From NCBI GenBank assembly GCA_963575745.1, contig CAUYUJ010019612.1, forward strand, positions 95,733-159,732: DNA of 64,000 bases, read 5' to 3'. Shown here piece after piece: positions 1-13,189 of this stretch. This stretch comes from Prorocentrum cordatum. Its lineage: Eukaryota; Sar; Dinophyceae; Prorocentrales; Prorocentraceae. A program made the translations under genes and the position numbers. The stretch's first letter is position 1. Each line of letters opens with the position of its first letter. A model generated the notes under the pieces. It worked only from the letters and a program-made list of their open reading frames with translations, was not told where the DNA came from and ran no database searches.

Positions 1-184
1 TCCTTTTCCGTTCCTCTGTCAAGAGGGGGAAGAACACACAGACACACTTCATCGGCGGCTCCCAGGAGAATATAGGAAAATATGGGAAGTGGGGGGGAAG
101 ACGAAACCCCATAGAGTATGGGGAATTATGGGGAATCCGGGGATTTGTCTCTATTTATTGAATCGCTTCGCTCATTCCGCCAGC

Positions 185-760
185 CCGTGGGGGCCTCTTG
201 GGGGCCTCTTAGGGCCTCCAAGAGGCCTCTTGGGGGCCTCTTAAAGCCTCTTGGGGGCCTCTTGGGGGCGTCTTGGGGGCCTCCTGAGGGCTCTTGGGGG
301 CCTCTTGGGGCCTCTTAGGGGCCTCTTGGGGCTTCCTGGAGGCCTCTCAGGACCGAGGGCTCGAAATGTTGTTTCGTGCTCCCCCTTTGGGGCCACTCTT
401 GGGGCGCTCTAGGGGCCCTCTTGGGCCGTCTTGGAGGCCTCTTGGGCCGTCTTGGGGCCCTCTTGGGCCGTCTTGGGGCCCTCTTGGGGGCCTCTTGGGC
501 CCTCTTGAGGCGATCTTGGGGGCCTCTTGGGCCGTCTTGGAGCGTCGGGAAGCCGAAAAGGTGGAAACACCAAAAGCTTTCCAAAACCTGAGGGAAAGCA
601 ATGTTTTTTGCATCTTGGGGCCCTTTTAGGGCGTCTGGGGGTTATTTTGGGCGTCGTGGAGTGATCTTGTGGCATTTTTGAGCCCTCTTGTATCATCTTG
701 GGGGCCTCTTGGAGGCCTCTTGACCCTTCTTGGGGCTCTCTGGAGGGTCTCGAGGGCGGC
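185..760. repeat. TCTTGGGGCC minisatellite block 1 with conserved core
   Basis: Degenerate units of about 11-12 bp (GGCCTCTTGG, GGCCGTCTTGG). At 539-606 the repeat is broken by an AT-richer core (CGTCGGGAAGCCGAAAAGG ... AAAGCAATG) that recurs in the arrays at 11, 23-27 and 45 kb. Repeat-derived open frames on both strands are not genes. Confidence 0.85.
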
Positions 761-3585
761 GCCCAGACGGAAAACCACCTCTGATCCGACCCTGCCGGGG
801 TACTTTTCCTCCGGGGACCCCGAAGGGGCCGCCCCCCGCGCGCGAAGTAGAAATACCGCAAAGCAGTTACCGGAGATCTTAGCACGCCTCTGGCCCGTTG
901 GGCCGGCGAATTTTGTGTGACCCTGGGCCCCCTCATTTGTGCAGTTGTTCCGTTCCTCCAGTAGTTGTCGGGTCGGCGCTGGCCCCCCCCTTTGTGTTCT
1001 GTTCCTCGACGTGTGCCGATCGGCGGCCCAGGATGGGCCCGGCCAGGATGGGCGCAGGCGTATAGCTGGCGTCCTCCAGGACTCCAGGCTCGGAGTTTTC
1101 CCCTGGAGGCTTGAGATTCGGAGATCGATGACTCGAGGCTTAAGTCGGCCCTGTCCCCCTGCAGGGAGATTTTCGATGAAAAATTAAGAATACCCCCAAA
1201 ATGCTCCAAAAATGCACAAACATGTTTTTAAAAATAGTCCCCAGACTGTTTTTGGACAATTTTTTGAGTTTTTTTTGGTTTTCAAATATGTTTCGTCGAA
1301 AATCCCCGTGTAGGGGGACAGGCCCGACATAACTCGAGGATGAAAGGATCGTGGATGTAGTGAGCATGAGCTTCAGATGTTCGTAGAGACGAATTTGTTT
1401 AAATATAGTTTTGGGCCTCTGGGAGGATCCTCTTCGCTACGGCTGGGTTCCCGCATAATTTTCTTTGGTCAGAGTGCGACTCGGGAGAGGTCCTGGGGCC
1501 AAGATCTGGGAGGAGGACTCAAGAGATCACTTCGAATGTCTTGACCAAGACCAATGCGGAGTTAGTTGGCCACATGGGGCGTCCACAGGTCGCTTTCGGG
1601 CCAGGACCATCAAAGCCGATCCAGGACGAAACCCGGTCCCCGGAATGGGGTCGACATTTCAAAGGCCGTATACATCTCCAGGCCGAGAGTTTTTTCCTCT
1701 TGGCGCTGAACCTCACGGTCCCACGCGGTGCACGGGCCCTCTTGGAAATCATAGCGGCGAACCCAATGAGGGTCGCACGGATCCGATTTCCAACGTTACC
1801 GTAATCGTGAAATCGCGGCGGATCCCATTTCCGATCGCGCGGATCCCGTTTCTGATTTTCGGGATCCGCGTCGGACCCCGCTTTTCACGGCGGATCCCAT
1901 TTCTACGCCGTTTTGACTTCCTAATATTCATTTCGTTCCGGGAACCGACAAGGATGGGATCCGTCGACCGCGGGCCCCACCCCCCCCGTGTTAAGATTCC
2001 ACGGGGGACGGGGGCGGTCCTCTTGACGTCAAGAGGAAAATCTTCCGTCCTGCGTAAGTATAGAGGAAAGTCATGACTTCGGACGTGCGGGTGACCAGGT
2101 GGTGTCCACTCTGGCTCTACCCAGCCACTACGCCTCGCGACTCCGCACAAAATTCTTGCGGGCGCCATGACTATCATGCCTATTTCTCCAGCCACGTATT
2201 CACCAAGGATGATAGGGATCAGGAGGTGGAGCAGGAGTCTCCCAGAAGGCATTTGGCTACCCTTTCCCTCCTCCCGTACTCGTCTCTCCACTTCCCCATT
2301 CCTACATCCTTCAGCCTCTCCACTCCTCCACCCGTCTCCCACTTCTTCCCCCTTGCCCTCCGCAACCCTTTTTTCATCTCCTTCTTATCCACTGAAAAAC
2401 CATTCTTGGAAAGAGCACGGGAGGATGTCTCTGAGCATCGGCGCCATGAGCCATGGGAATTCCCCCGCTTCAATACGTAATATGTGGTTCCGCCCGCGCA
2501 TCCTTCCCCCTTGTGGTGTTGTCTGTTCTCTGGCTCACCGCGTGCGAGTTGAGCTGGTCTTTGGCACCCGCACTGTGGGTCGTGGACCATCTCAAAGCAA
2601 CGCTCTCAGAAGCTCATGATTGACTCCAAACAAACGACCCACCTGCGGCCCTCCAGATTGCGCTACGGCCCATCGGGGGCATTAGCGTATACCACGCAAA
2701 AGCCCACGCCAGATCTTTTGGTATGCGTTAAGCCCTGTGGGGCCGTAGGTGGGGTGGTGTCGTTTGTTTTCTGGTCTACGTGATCTCTCCACAGGTGGAA
2801 ACTGAGGATGCAAGCACGTGCCCAAGTGGCCTGTCTCCCTCGCATGTTTTCGATGAGCAGTGAGCAGACGCTGTGCGTGATCGATGCGGTTCGAACGAGA
2901 GTCGAGCTCGCGTTGGCTGGAAGGATTGTCGTTTACAGGTATCGTTCGCTTGAAGTTGGGCTCCAAGAGCATGGCCGCACACTGGAGATGTCTCAGCTTT
3001 TGAAGGGTTGCTTTCTTCGGATGTCCTGGTGCTAACTTTGACGGCATGCGATGGCTTTGGTTATGTTTGCATCGCCCCTTCTGCTTTCCTCCTCCTTCTC
3101 CCAAACTTGCGTTGAAAACACCGATTGTCGTCGGGACGGGGAAGCAATGGATTTTGGAAGAATGGTTGTATTCAGGGGTGGAGAGCACATGGTTAATTCA
3201 GGACGAGCGGCGAACACGATGCTGGATAGGAGTCGCAGGCAGAGCGATTCCAACTGGCGCCACCGTGGCAGGAGACGTACAAGGGAGAGCTGAAGTTCCT
3301 GGCGCTGAAGGACCGCCCGCTGAGGAAAGCGGTGGCCAGTTCAGGGCACGCACGGGTCCCCCCCTCGCCCTCTCCTCCTGCTCCCCCCGCCCTGTCCCCA
3401 CCCCCCCACGCACACAAATTGTGACGTTGCGCCCGCTGAAGGACAGCCTGCAGCGCTAGTTGTGAAACGCATAATAGAGGCAGGCCTGTGCCCTGCAGCA
3501 GTACGGACGAAAGGACGGCGCCTCTGGGCTGTAGACACAATTGGAGTCAGGGCATCCAGACTACGCTGCAGGGCCAGGTAGAGCA
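760..3585. other. unique sequence, no gene recognised
   Basis: GC-moderate DNA with short open frames only. At 1785-1915 the word GCGGATCCC(A/G)TTTC occurs several times as a short degenerate repeat. Nothing matches a known protein or RNA. Confidence 0.6.
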
Positions 3586-3925
3586 AGGAACGCCCCCCCC
3601 CCCCCCCCCCACCAACCATCCCCCCACATCCCCATCCTCTTCGCCCCCCTCCTGTCCTCCCGAGCCTCAGCCTGGTGAGCGACACCCAGGGGCTGGGCTT
3701 GCCGTGCCTGCCAGTCAGACTCGTGCAGATCTCCTCTTCCCCCCCCCCGCCTTCCTCTTCCCCCACGTCCCCATCCACGTCTTCCCCCGCATCCCTTCCC
3801 CCTCCCGCCTTCGTCTTCCCACATCCCACATCCCACATCCCCATCCTCGTCTGCCCCCCCTGCCCTCCTCTTCCCCCACGTCCCCACCCTCGTCTTCCCC
3901 CCCTCCCGTCCTCCTCCTGAGCTCC
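3586..3925. repeat. C-rich degenerate minisatellite
   Basis: Repeated CTTCCCCC and CACATCCCCATCC blocks (for example ACATCCCACATCCCACATCC at about 3820). Confidence 0.75.
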
Positions 3926-4127
3926 CCCCAGGCCCCCGTGAGCGACGCCCGGGGGCTCGGCCCGCCGTGCCCGCCGGTGCGCTCGCCTCGGGGGGGGGGG
4001 GCAGGTCGGGCTCCCGTGCCGAGAGGGTGCGCCGCCGCGACGGAGGGGAGCCTCGGCGGTGCCCCCCCCTCTTGCGCTGGCTCCCTCGCCCTCGGGTCTC
4101 CAGAGGGAGGGGCGAAGGCTGCGCAGA

Positions 4128-4318
4128 TGACGAACGGACAGCACGCACCCATACCCATAGGGGGGTCGTTGGGAGGAGGACTGGCTATGGGTATGGGTGC
4201 GGGTTGTCGGACCCTGGGGAACGCTCCCGTTCGAGCGGGGACCCCCATCCGTCAACACGCACCCATAGCCCTCTCCGACCCCCCTATGGGTATGGGTGTG
4301 TGTGTTGTTGGTTCGTCA
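4128..4318. mobile_element. fold-back element family A, copy 1, with 5-bp target-site duplication
   Basis: Ends are TGACGAAC and GTTCGTCA. The arms contain CACCCATACCCATAGGGG and its complement, and a second inner pair (CTATGGGTATGGGTGCGG and its complement) gives a four-arm structure. The element is flanked by GCAGA on both sides (4123-4127 and 4319-4323), a perfect 5-bp duplication expected from cut-and-paste insertion. No coding capacity, so non-autonomous. It is homologous to 29030-29223. Confidence 0.82.
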
Positions 4319-4498
4319 GCAGAGTTCCCCGATTCCAGGATCCGAGGGAGGCAGGAGGGCACCAACGATACACCAGCACCGAGCCCAGGAGCGGCGTGTA
4401 CGCCCTCCTGCCTGGGGCAGGAAGGCATATGCACCGATCCTGGGCCCAGGATTGGCCTGGCCAAGGTCGGTGCAGGTGCGGAGTTTTGGTGCCCTCCC

Positions 4499-4584
4499 AG
4501 AGGAGCAAACGCCACGAGCATAAACTTTTGGCTCTCCGCGCGGAGCGCCAAACGTTTATGTTTATGGCGTTTTTTTCTTCCTCT
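4499..4584. mobile_element. fold-back element family B, short copy
   Basis: Arms AAACGCCACGAGCATAAAC and its near-complement meet around CTCTCCGCGCGGAGCG; the ends are AGAGGA and TCCTCT. It has the same outer arms as 52752-52984 but lacks that copy's central part. Confidence 0.7.
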
Positions 4585-4805
4585 AAGGATGCCTGGGCCG
4601 GTCACCAAGGCTCGGGCAGAGCTCCAGTGGACAGACGAGCAGGTCCGAGGAGAGTCCTGCGGAGGGTCCGCTCAGGAGCAGCGAGCCGCGGCAATGACCG
4701 CAGGTGCGCACGGCACGCATCGGCGAGCCCATCCCGAGCTGGTCAGTGGGGAGGGGGAGGTTTAGCCTCAGGTGAGCGACGCAAGCAAGTCGGGTCATCT
4801 TCGCC

Positions 4806-4946
4806 AACATTGGCGCGTGAGCTGCTCGCGAAAGGTCGCGCGTGAGCGCCCTGGTCTCCAATGTAGCGTGCCGCGCTGGCCGCCCGCGTGAGCCGCCGCG
4901 TCAGTTCGCTACGTTATCTAGCGTAAGACCCGTTTTTGATCGTCGC
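4806..4946. repeat. dispersed CGCGTRAG-rich repeat, copy 1
   Basis: About 140 bp from ACATTGGCGCGTGAGCTGCT to AGCGTAAGACCCGTTTTTGA; shared almost throughout with 20990-21122 and more weakly with 59935-60065. The motif GCGTRAG recurs within it. No tRNA or other known RNA fold was recognised. Confidence 0.7.
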
Positions 4947-6689
4947 CCAGGTGGGAGGGTGATCAGTCGAATGCTCCCAGGCGCGTGCTTCTCTTCTCTT
5001 CTTTTGCTTGCTCGTGCGAGGCCCAGGTCCCGCGTGCGTCCCACGGCTGAAGCATGACCGCGGTGGGCATGCTCGAACCGAATCCCCCCTCCGTAGGCCG
5101 CAGAGGTACGGCAGATGCGTGCGGCGATGGCGCGTCGGCGGCGCTGGCGAAGGCGCTGAGGGTTGGTCTCCGCACGATGCAGCGACGCGGACGAGCCGAG
5201 GGGCGCGCTGACGCCACAGGACCCGACGGAGTTCAACCTGGAACGATCGGGGCCGCGATCGGTTCAAGGTGGAACGAGCGACGCGGCGTCACAAGCCGTT
5301 TCGCGCGCCGACGCGGCGCGAACCTACTCAGAGTTTCTTAATCTGCGTCGGGGGGCGTCACCCCCGCCGACAGCCCCACATCGACCCCCGGTCGCGGGCA
5401 GCCACCGCGCGCCAGAGGCGCTCCGATCCCCGTCGCGGCGCGACGACGGGGCGAGCATGACCCCCGTCGGAGGGGATACCCCCCCCCGTACTGGGCTGGC
5501 CTCCGGCCAGTGCCGCTGATCCGGGGGGGGGGTTCTATACCCCCCTGTCCTCGGGTACCGAAAAACGTCGGAAATGGCGTCGGAAATAACGTACGCCCCC
5601 CCCTCCAGAGAGAAGCTTGAGCGAGCTCAAGTCCACGCTCTCAGAAACTCACACGCCGGATCGGCGGATTTTAGCGAACGAGCCTGCGCAAGCCGGCCTC
5701 GTGGAGAAAGAGAGCCCGCGCACCCCGCCTCGCCGCGAGAGCCTCCCGCGGGGTTGCCGCCCCCGTCCGGCGGGGCCCTCCCACGGGCCCGACCTGCGGC
5801 CGAGGGGCGCGCTGCACGGGATGCCCGGCGGCCGCGGCGGGGGGGGGAGGGGCTTGGCGGCGCGCAGAGGGGGGTAGGGGGAGGGGGGAGGGCTTCTTAG
5901 AAGGAGGCTGCTTCTCAGAAAGCGCCCTCTAAGAAGCAGGGGTGCTTCTAAGAAGCCTTCCCCCCTCCCCAATACCCCCCCTGTGCGCGCCGCCGAGGGG
6001 CCGATCACGCAGGATGGAGAGGACTCTGGACGCTCTCGGACCTCCCCAGATCTCCGAGGATCTGGGGTTTCAGTCCGGGCGTTCTTCCTCGACGTCGGCC
6101 TCTGGGGCGAGAGCCGGAGCTGGGACGAAGAACTCCCCAGGCAAGGGGGTCGGGACCTTTGGGGCCGCGGATGGAGAAGCCCATGTCGGAGGATGTCTGC
6201 GTCCGTGAGCCGCGGGGGCCATCTGGAGGCCTCCCGGGGGGCCTGCGGAATCCTCCAGGGGACCTTTGGGGGTGGGGGCCTCTGGAGGGGGAGGGGCCGG
6301 GTGCAGGCCCCGAGGGCGAGTGCAACACGTCATCGAGCTCCGCCAAGATTCTGCTGTGCCGTCTCGGGGGCGACGGCGAGCGGTGCAACGTGGCTCTTCT
6401 TGCTGCTTCTGCCCCTCCTCCCCCACGTCTCACGAGCCCTTGAGAGGCAGCGTGCTCGGGATGCCCGAGCTGCCAGGGAAGGGCCTGGGGGGCCGCTCTA
6501 CAGCGGGGTAGCAAGCACCGCGCGGCAGGACTGGGTGAACCTGCATTCCGAGTCCGGCATGGGCGACAAGGCGCGCGGCCGGGCGGGGGGTCGGAGACCA
6601 GGGCGAGGCCCCTGGAGGTCCTCTCGGGCAGGCCTGGGGTGCAGGCGGCTCGTTCCTGGATCGGCCGTGGCGCCCGAAACCAGCTGGGG
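4947..6689. other. GC-rich intergenic or intronic sequence
   Basis: Apart from the fold-back at 5856 no feature is supported. A possible AG|G start at 5220 reads DPTEFNLERS, which could suit the start of a thioredoxin domain, but no catalytic CGHC follows, so it is not called. Confidence 0.5.
5856..5994. mobile_element. fold-back element family C (TTCTTAGAAG type), copy 1
   Basis: Termini GGCGGCGCGCAGAGGGGG and CCCCCCTGTGCGCGCCGCC bracket several CTTCTTAGAAG / CTTCTAAGAAG palindromes. The same termini and core occur at 46314-46446. Confidence 0.72.
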
Positions 6690-6787
6690 CATGATGAGGA
6701 CGATGACGATGACGATGGCGACGGCGATGGCGATGGCGATGGCGATGATGATGCTGCTGATGCTGATGCTGATGCTGATGCTGCTGC

Positions 6788-6827
<40 letters not shown>

Positions 6828-6828
6828 A

Positions 6829-6889
<61 letters not shown>

Positions 6890-7370
6890 CGATGGCGGTG
6901 GTGGTGATGATGACGATGATGAGGATGACGAGGGTGATGATGATGATGACGATGATGCTGATGATGATGCTCATGGTGATGATGGTGGTGATGATGATGG
7001 TGATGATGATGCTGCTGCTTCTGATGATCATGATGCTTCTGCTGATGATGATAATGCTGATGGCGATGATGAGGATACTGATCATGATGATGATAATGCT
7101 GATATTGATGATGTTTATGCTGCTATTGCTGATTATAATGCTGCTGCTGCCGAATGATGATGATGATGGCGATGGTGGCGGTGGTGGTGATGATGTTGAT
7201 GATGATGACGATGATGATAATGATGATGGTGGTGGTGATGGTGATGATGATCATGCTTCTGCTGCTGCTGATGGTACTGATTGTGGTGGTGATGATGATG
7301 ATGAGGATGAGGATGAGGATGATGATGATGCAGATGATGATGAGGATGATGCTGATGATGCTGATGCTGC

Positions 7371-7437
<67 letters not shown>

Positions 7438-7538
7438 ATGTGGTAGTGGTGGTGATTATGCTGATGATGATGGTGGTGGTGGTGAGGGTGATGATGATGC
7501 TGCTTCTGATGGTGATGGTGAGGATGATGGTGATGCTG

Positions 7539-7613
<75 letters not shown>

Positions 7614-7740
7614 TTGATGATCAGGACGATGATGAGGAGGATGAATCTGGGCATTATGATGGCGATGCTGATGCTGCTACTGAAGACGATTCTGATTACG
7701 TTGATCACGTGGCGGTGGCGGATGATGATCACGAGGACTA
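6690..7740. repeat. GAT/GCT trinucleotide array 1
   Basis: Nearly pure GAT with scattered GCT, GGT and GAC triplets. Frames read poly-Asp, poly-Met or stops; the reverse reads poly-Ile, His or Ser. Not coding. Confidence 0.95.
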
Positions 7741-7948
7741 AGAGGACGATGCTGAGAATGAGGATGATTTTGAAGATGCTCCTGCCGTCGATGGTGCTGG
7801 TGGTGGTGGTAATGGGGAGATGCTGAGGAGGATGGGAAGGACTTCCCTACTCCCCTCCTCCTACTACTCCTCCTACTACTCCTCCTCCTTTCCTCCTCCT
7901 CCTCCTCCTCCTTCCCTTCCTTCCTTCCCTTCCTTCCCTTCTGATCAG

Positions 7949-7967
7949 GAGCGATTCCGCATGCAAG
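7949..7967 (+). CDS. possible P5-like micro-exon from the preceding thioredoxin domain
   Basis: Nineteen nt between a CT-rich tract ending CTGATCAG and a GTAATC donor. It reads ERFRMQ plus the first base of a Gly codon. Thioredoxin-fold PDI domains usually carry an aromatic-x-(V/I/M)-x-G-(F/Y)-P-T segment here (RYGIRGFPT in human P5), so this would be the lead-in to GFPT. The exon with FPT was not found between here and 17.7 kb, so the link to the gene is tentative. Confidence 0.4.
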
Positions 7968-8584
7968 GTAATCACATTTCAGACTTTTCGGCCACGCTGG
8001 GGGCCGCCATCCACCCCCACGTGGAGCCCGCTGTCCAGGACCGTGCCAGTTGGTATAGTTGCACGAGCAAGGTGGTGCTAAAACTGGCTGCGAGGCTACT
8101 TCATCTCTGGTCTAACGTGACTTCTCATAGGTAGAGTATGCTACGCCCCCACCCAAGCACATGGCTGTGTCTGATGCCCATAGCTGGGCTTGGGTGGGTT
8201 CTTGGCGGCAGTGTCAGGTTTGTTTGTGGGTGCACTGGAGTCAACCGACCTCTCCCGGGCCGGTGTTCTAAGCCGCCTCGTCTTAGTATGAAGCAGTGTT
8301 GTGCAGTGGTGGACTGCACGGAGTTTTTTTTGTTGTCGGTGCATTTGTCTTGATTGCTACTTGTACAGTTTAGGTGACAGGATCGTCAAGCGGGGATAAT
8401 ATTGTCAAGGCAACGAGCTGCCTGGCACAGGACGTGCAGCCTGGTACTTCCATTCACCAAAAGCGAACATCCCCAGCAGAACAAGAGGGCGAGGAGCATC
8501 ACATTCCTTCCTTCGCTGGGGTCAACGTAACAAGCAGTTGCTGAGAAGATGTCGTCGCGGTGAAAAAACAGCCTTTGGTAACAG
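7968..8584. other. unique sequence, nothing recognised
   Basis: Mixed-composition DNA between the candidate exon at 7949 and the GGA tract; no RNA gene or coding similarity seen. Confidence 0.6.
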
Positions 8585-8690
8585 TAGTATGTGGAGGCGG
8601 AGGAGGAGAAGGAGAAAAGGAAAAGGAGTAGCAGAAGGAGGAGGGGGAGGATCAGGAGAAGGCAGGAGGAGGAGGAGGAGGCAGGAGGAG
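8585..8690. repeat. GGA/GGAGAA purine tract
   Basis: GGAGGAGAAGGAG-rich run before GAT array 2. Confidence 0.8.
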
Positions 8691-8845
8691 GTTTGGATGG
8701 GAGGGGTCCTTGGGAGGGGGGAGGTCACTTGTTCTGGTCGTTGATGATTTCTGAATCCAGCTGCCTGCCGCACGTCCCGCCACCGATGCAGGCCAGCATT
8801 CTTCGACTGTTCGAGCCTCGTGTCTCCGGACTTGGGAGATCCGAG

Positions 8846-10105
8846 ATGTGGGTGATGTCGATAATGAGGTTGATGGGGATGATGGTGGTGATGATGATGA
8901 TGCTTATGATGATGATGATGATGGTGGTGGTGGTGATGATGATGATTCTGGTGACGATAATGATTATGATGCTGCTGCTGATTATGATGCCGATGATGAT
9001 GACGCTGATGATGATGATGATGATGTTGATGCTGATGCTGATGATGATGCTGCCGCTGATGATGACGATGATCGTGGTGGTGGTGATGATGGTGATAATG
9101 GTGATACTGATGATGATGCTGGTGATGATGGTGATGGTGGTGGTGATGCTGATGGCGACGGTGGTGGTGGTGGTGCTGCTGCTGACGATGATGATAATGT
9201 CGATGCTGATAACGCTGATGATGATGCTGCGGCGGCTGCTGATGGTCATGATGCTGCTGCTGGTAATGCTGCTGCTGGTAATGAGGATGTGTATGGTGAC
9301 ATTAGCGATGCTGATGCTGAAGATGATAATCGCGACAACTGTCAACGCTGCTAATTTTTATGATGATTGTACTGCTGCTTCTGATGATGATGATGATGAT
9401 GATGATGCTGCTAATGATGATGGTGACGATGATGATGGTGCTGATTATGATGATACTGCTGAGGATACTTGTAATGATGATGATGCTGCTGCTGATGATG
9501 ATGATGATGGCGATGCCTATGACGATGATGCTGCTGATGATGGTGATGATGCTGATGATGCTGATGATGAGAAGGATGATGAGGATGAGTATGAGTATGA
9601 GGATGATAATGATGCTGATGATGATGAAGAAGATGCTGGTGATGACGATTCTGCTGCTGCTGATGATGCTGCTTCTGATGATGATGATGATGATGCTGAT
9701 GATGATGATGATGATGACGCTGATGAGGCCGAGGAGGATGATGAGGATGAGTACGGGGTTGAGGATGAGGATGGCGATGCTGATGATGATGCTGATGCTG
9801 AGGGTGCTGGCGATTCTGATTATGACGCTGATGATGATGCTGATGCTGGTGCTGATGATGATGATGATGATGATGGTGATGCTGCTGATGCTGATGCTGA
9901 GGATTCTGCTGCTGATGATGGTGTGGGTGCTGATGATGCTGATGATTATGACCATGGTGTTGATGCTGCTGCTGATGATGCTGATGATGATGCGGCTGCT
10001 GCTGAGGATGCTGGTGCTTCTGCTGTTGCTGCTGCCGAATATTAGGATGATGCTGACCATGATGATGGTGATGGTGATGGTGATGATGCTGCTGCTGCTA
10101 ATGAT

Positions 10106-10136
<31 letters not shown>

Positions 10137-10388
10137 ATGATGTTGCTGATGAGGATGAAGATGGAGATGACGAGATCGATACTGCTGATGATGCTGCTGC
10201 TGTTGATGCTGATGATGAGGAGGAGGAGGAGGAGGATGAGGCGGACAATCAGGAGGTGGAGGAGGAGGAGGACCAGGAGGATAATGAGTAGGAGGAGGCG
10301 GATGATGAGGATGAGGATGAGGATGAGGATGTGGATGAGGATGATGATGAGGATGATGATGATGCTGATGATGATGCTGACGATGATT

Positions 10389-10447
<59 letters not shown>

Positions 10448-10547
10448 CATGATGATGATGATGATGATGATGCTGCTAATGATGATGCTGATGATGATGA
10501 TGCTGCTGATGATGTTAATGATGATGATGATGATGATTATGAGGATG

Positions 10548-10580
<33 letters not shown>

Positions 10581-10605
10581 CTGATGATGATGATGCTGAT
10601 GATGC

Positions 10606-10655
<50 letters not shown>

Positions 10656-10662
10656 CTGCTGC

Positions 10663-10730
<68 letters not shown>

Positions 10731-10771
10731 GATGATGATGCTGATGATGATGATGATGATGATGCTGATGC

Positions 10772-10818
<47 letters not shown>

Positions 10819-10819
10819 C

Positions 10820-10893
<74 letters not shown>

Positions 10894-10937
10894 CTGAGGA
10901 GGAGGAGGAGGAGGAGGAGGAGGAGGAGGAGGAGGAA
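8846..10937. repeat. GAT/GCT array 2 ending in GGA run
   Basis: About 2.1 kb of GAT-rich triplets, purest at 10350-10890, then a (GGA)n tract at 10895-10937. The longest apparent frames (over 500 codons on both strands) are low-complexity artefacts. Confidence 0.95.
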
Positions 10938-10989
10938 AAGAAGAAGGGCTTCTCACGTGACACCTTTCGTCTTCACATGGTGTGTGTCT

Positions 10990-11300
10990 GGTGGGCCGTC
11001 GTGAGACCGTCCTGGCGCCGTCTTGGGCCGTCGAGTGGCCTTCCAAGGCCGTCTTGGGCCCACGAGTGGCCTTCGTGGGCCGTCTCGGTGCCTTCTTGGA
11101 TGCTTTTGGGGCCGTCTTGAGCCGACGGAGCCCCAAAAGGACAGACTGCGAACTTCACTCAAACACCCTTGGGAAGCGCAATGATTTTGGCTCCTTCGGG
11201 CCCTGTTGGGGGTCCTCGCGTAGCCCTTTTGGGACCCCTTGGACGCATCTTGAGCCGTCTCTTGAAGCCGCACTGGGCCGCCTTGCCGACCCGTGTTTGA
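10990..11300. repeat. TCTTGG minisatellite block 2
   Basis: GGCCGTCTTGGGCC-type units in the same polarity as the other blocks, with the conserved core at about 11112-11195 (GAGCCGACGGAGCC ... GCAATGATTTTGGCTCC). Confidence 0.8.
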
Positions 11301-12285
11301 CCATTTGCAGCGTTCTGTGCTCCGAAGAATCCCGCGGTTGGATGGGACCGTTGTTCACGATTACCGACGAGCACACTTAGGAGCCAAAACTTTGTTGACG
11401 CCTTCTCGGCTTCCCTTACCGTCAGTTTTCCATATCCCCCCTTCCTATGCTCCCTCGGGGGGCCGCCGTGTCCCACTGCGCCGCAGGTCCAGCAGGCTGG
11501 TGCCAAGGAGCGCGTGCGCAGGGCGGAGGAATAGGAATGACCATAGGGGGAACAACGGCGACGAGAGCGAAGAGCATGGTTAAGGCGACGGCTGCGGCTA
11601 CGTTGACGTCGGCCGCGACTCGGTGTGCAGATGTGGCAGGATAAGTGGAACCACAGTGGTGCCGACCAGCTAAGTAACCCTTCCTCGCCATGCCCCACCA
11701 ATTGTTCGGCAGCTTCTGGAGTTGGCCCAGTGACTAGTCCTCTGCAGCTGCACGTGGCTGTGCGCGCGAAGTTGGCTTAGACTTTTTGCACGTTGGCTTG
11801 CACGTTGGCAGAGTTGTTGTTTGTCGGTCAACTGTTCCTTGACGATCGCCTTGGCCATGTGCGATGTGCGTGCGTCTCGTGTTCGTACCAACGTTCTAGC
11901 GCCTAGACGGCGATCTGCGAGAGCGCCTCCTCCGCCCCCGCCCCGCGGAGGAGGAGGAATCGATCGAGGAGGCGAAGCCCTGGCTCGCCCGGGCCTCGGC
12001 ACGGGCTTCCACGGCAACGCTCTTCTGATCCTCGTCGTCCCACTAGAGCATGATGGTCGAGAGGGTAAGGAGATCGATGTGCCCGACCAGTTCAGCACAT
12101 CGTGAGGGTCGAGGGAGGGGAGCAGTGGTGTAGATGAGAAACAGGGAAGATGACTCACGGCAGGAGCAAAAGACATTGTCACGCGCACGTCTATTTTTCT
12201 ACCCATGCGTAGAGGCATCGATACACACATCTATATAAACATGTGTATATTTACGTCTGGGGGTAATGTGTGAATCAGATAGATA
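11301..12285. other. unique sequence with one weak exon candidate
   Basis: At 12047-12064 an 18-bp segment sits between a CT-rich acceptor (CGTCGTCCCACTAG) and a GTAAGG donor. It could encode SMMVER or, in another phase, EHDGRE; neither can be fitted securely to the P5-like frame. Otherwise nothing recognised. Confidence 0.45.
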
Positions 12286-12890
12286 CTGCTGAAGACGACG
12301 ATGACGATGACGATCACGATGACAATAACGCTGATGATGCTGTTGATGATGCTGATGATGATGATGTTGACTGGCGGCGACGACGACGATGATGCTGCTG
12401 CTGATGATGCTGACGATGATGCTGTTGCCGATGGTGGTGAGGAAGCAGATGATGATGGTGATGATGATGCTGCTGCTGATGATCTGATTATGCTGATGAT
12501 GAGGTTGCTGATGATGCTGGTGATTATGCGGATGCTGGCGACGATGATGACGTGGGTGACGACGAAGTCGACGATGATGCTGTTGATGATGATGCTGATG
12601 ATGATGCCGACGACGATGATGCTGATGATGCTGATGACGATGATTATGTGGGTGACGACGACGAAGTCGAAGATTACGCTGCTGATGATGATGCTTCTGA
12701 TGATAATGATGATGACGACGACGATGATGATCCTGATGATGATGCTGTATCTGATTATGGTGGGGATGCAGGTGATAATGGTGATGGTTGTGGTGCTGAT
12801 GACGTTGCTGCTGCTGGTGATGATGATGATTATGCTGATGATGAGGTTGTTGCTGACGATGCTGGTGATGATGATGACGATGACGATGAC

Positions 12891-12941
<51 letters not shown>

Positions 12942-13079
12942 AATGATGATGATGTGGGTGACGACGAGGAAGTCGATGATGACGCTGCTGATGACGATGC
13001 TGCTGATGAAGATAATGACGACGACAACGAGGAGGCTTCTGATGATGATGATGCTGATGCTGATGCTGATGCTGACGAC

Positions 13080-13123
<44 letters not shown>

Positions 13124-13130
13124 CGATGAC

Positions 13131-13189
<59 letters not shown>

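Noticed and set aside
9302-11120. Open frames of over 500 codons on both strands in the GAT array
   Set aside because: They are poly-Asp, Met, Ile and Ser translations of trinucleotide repeats; all frames are open because the repeat contains few stops.
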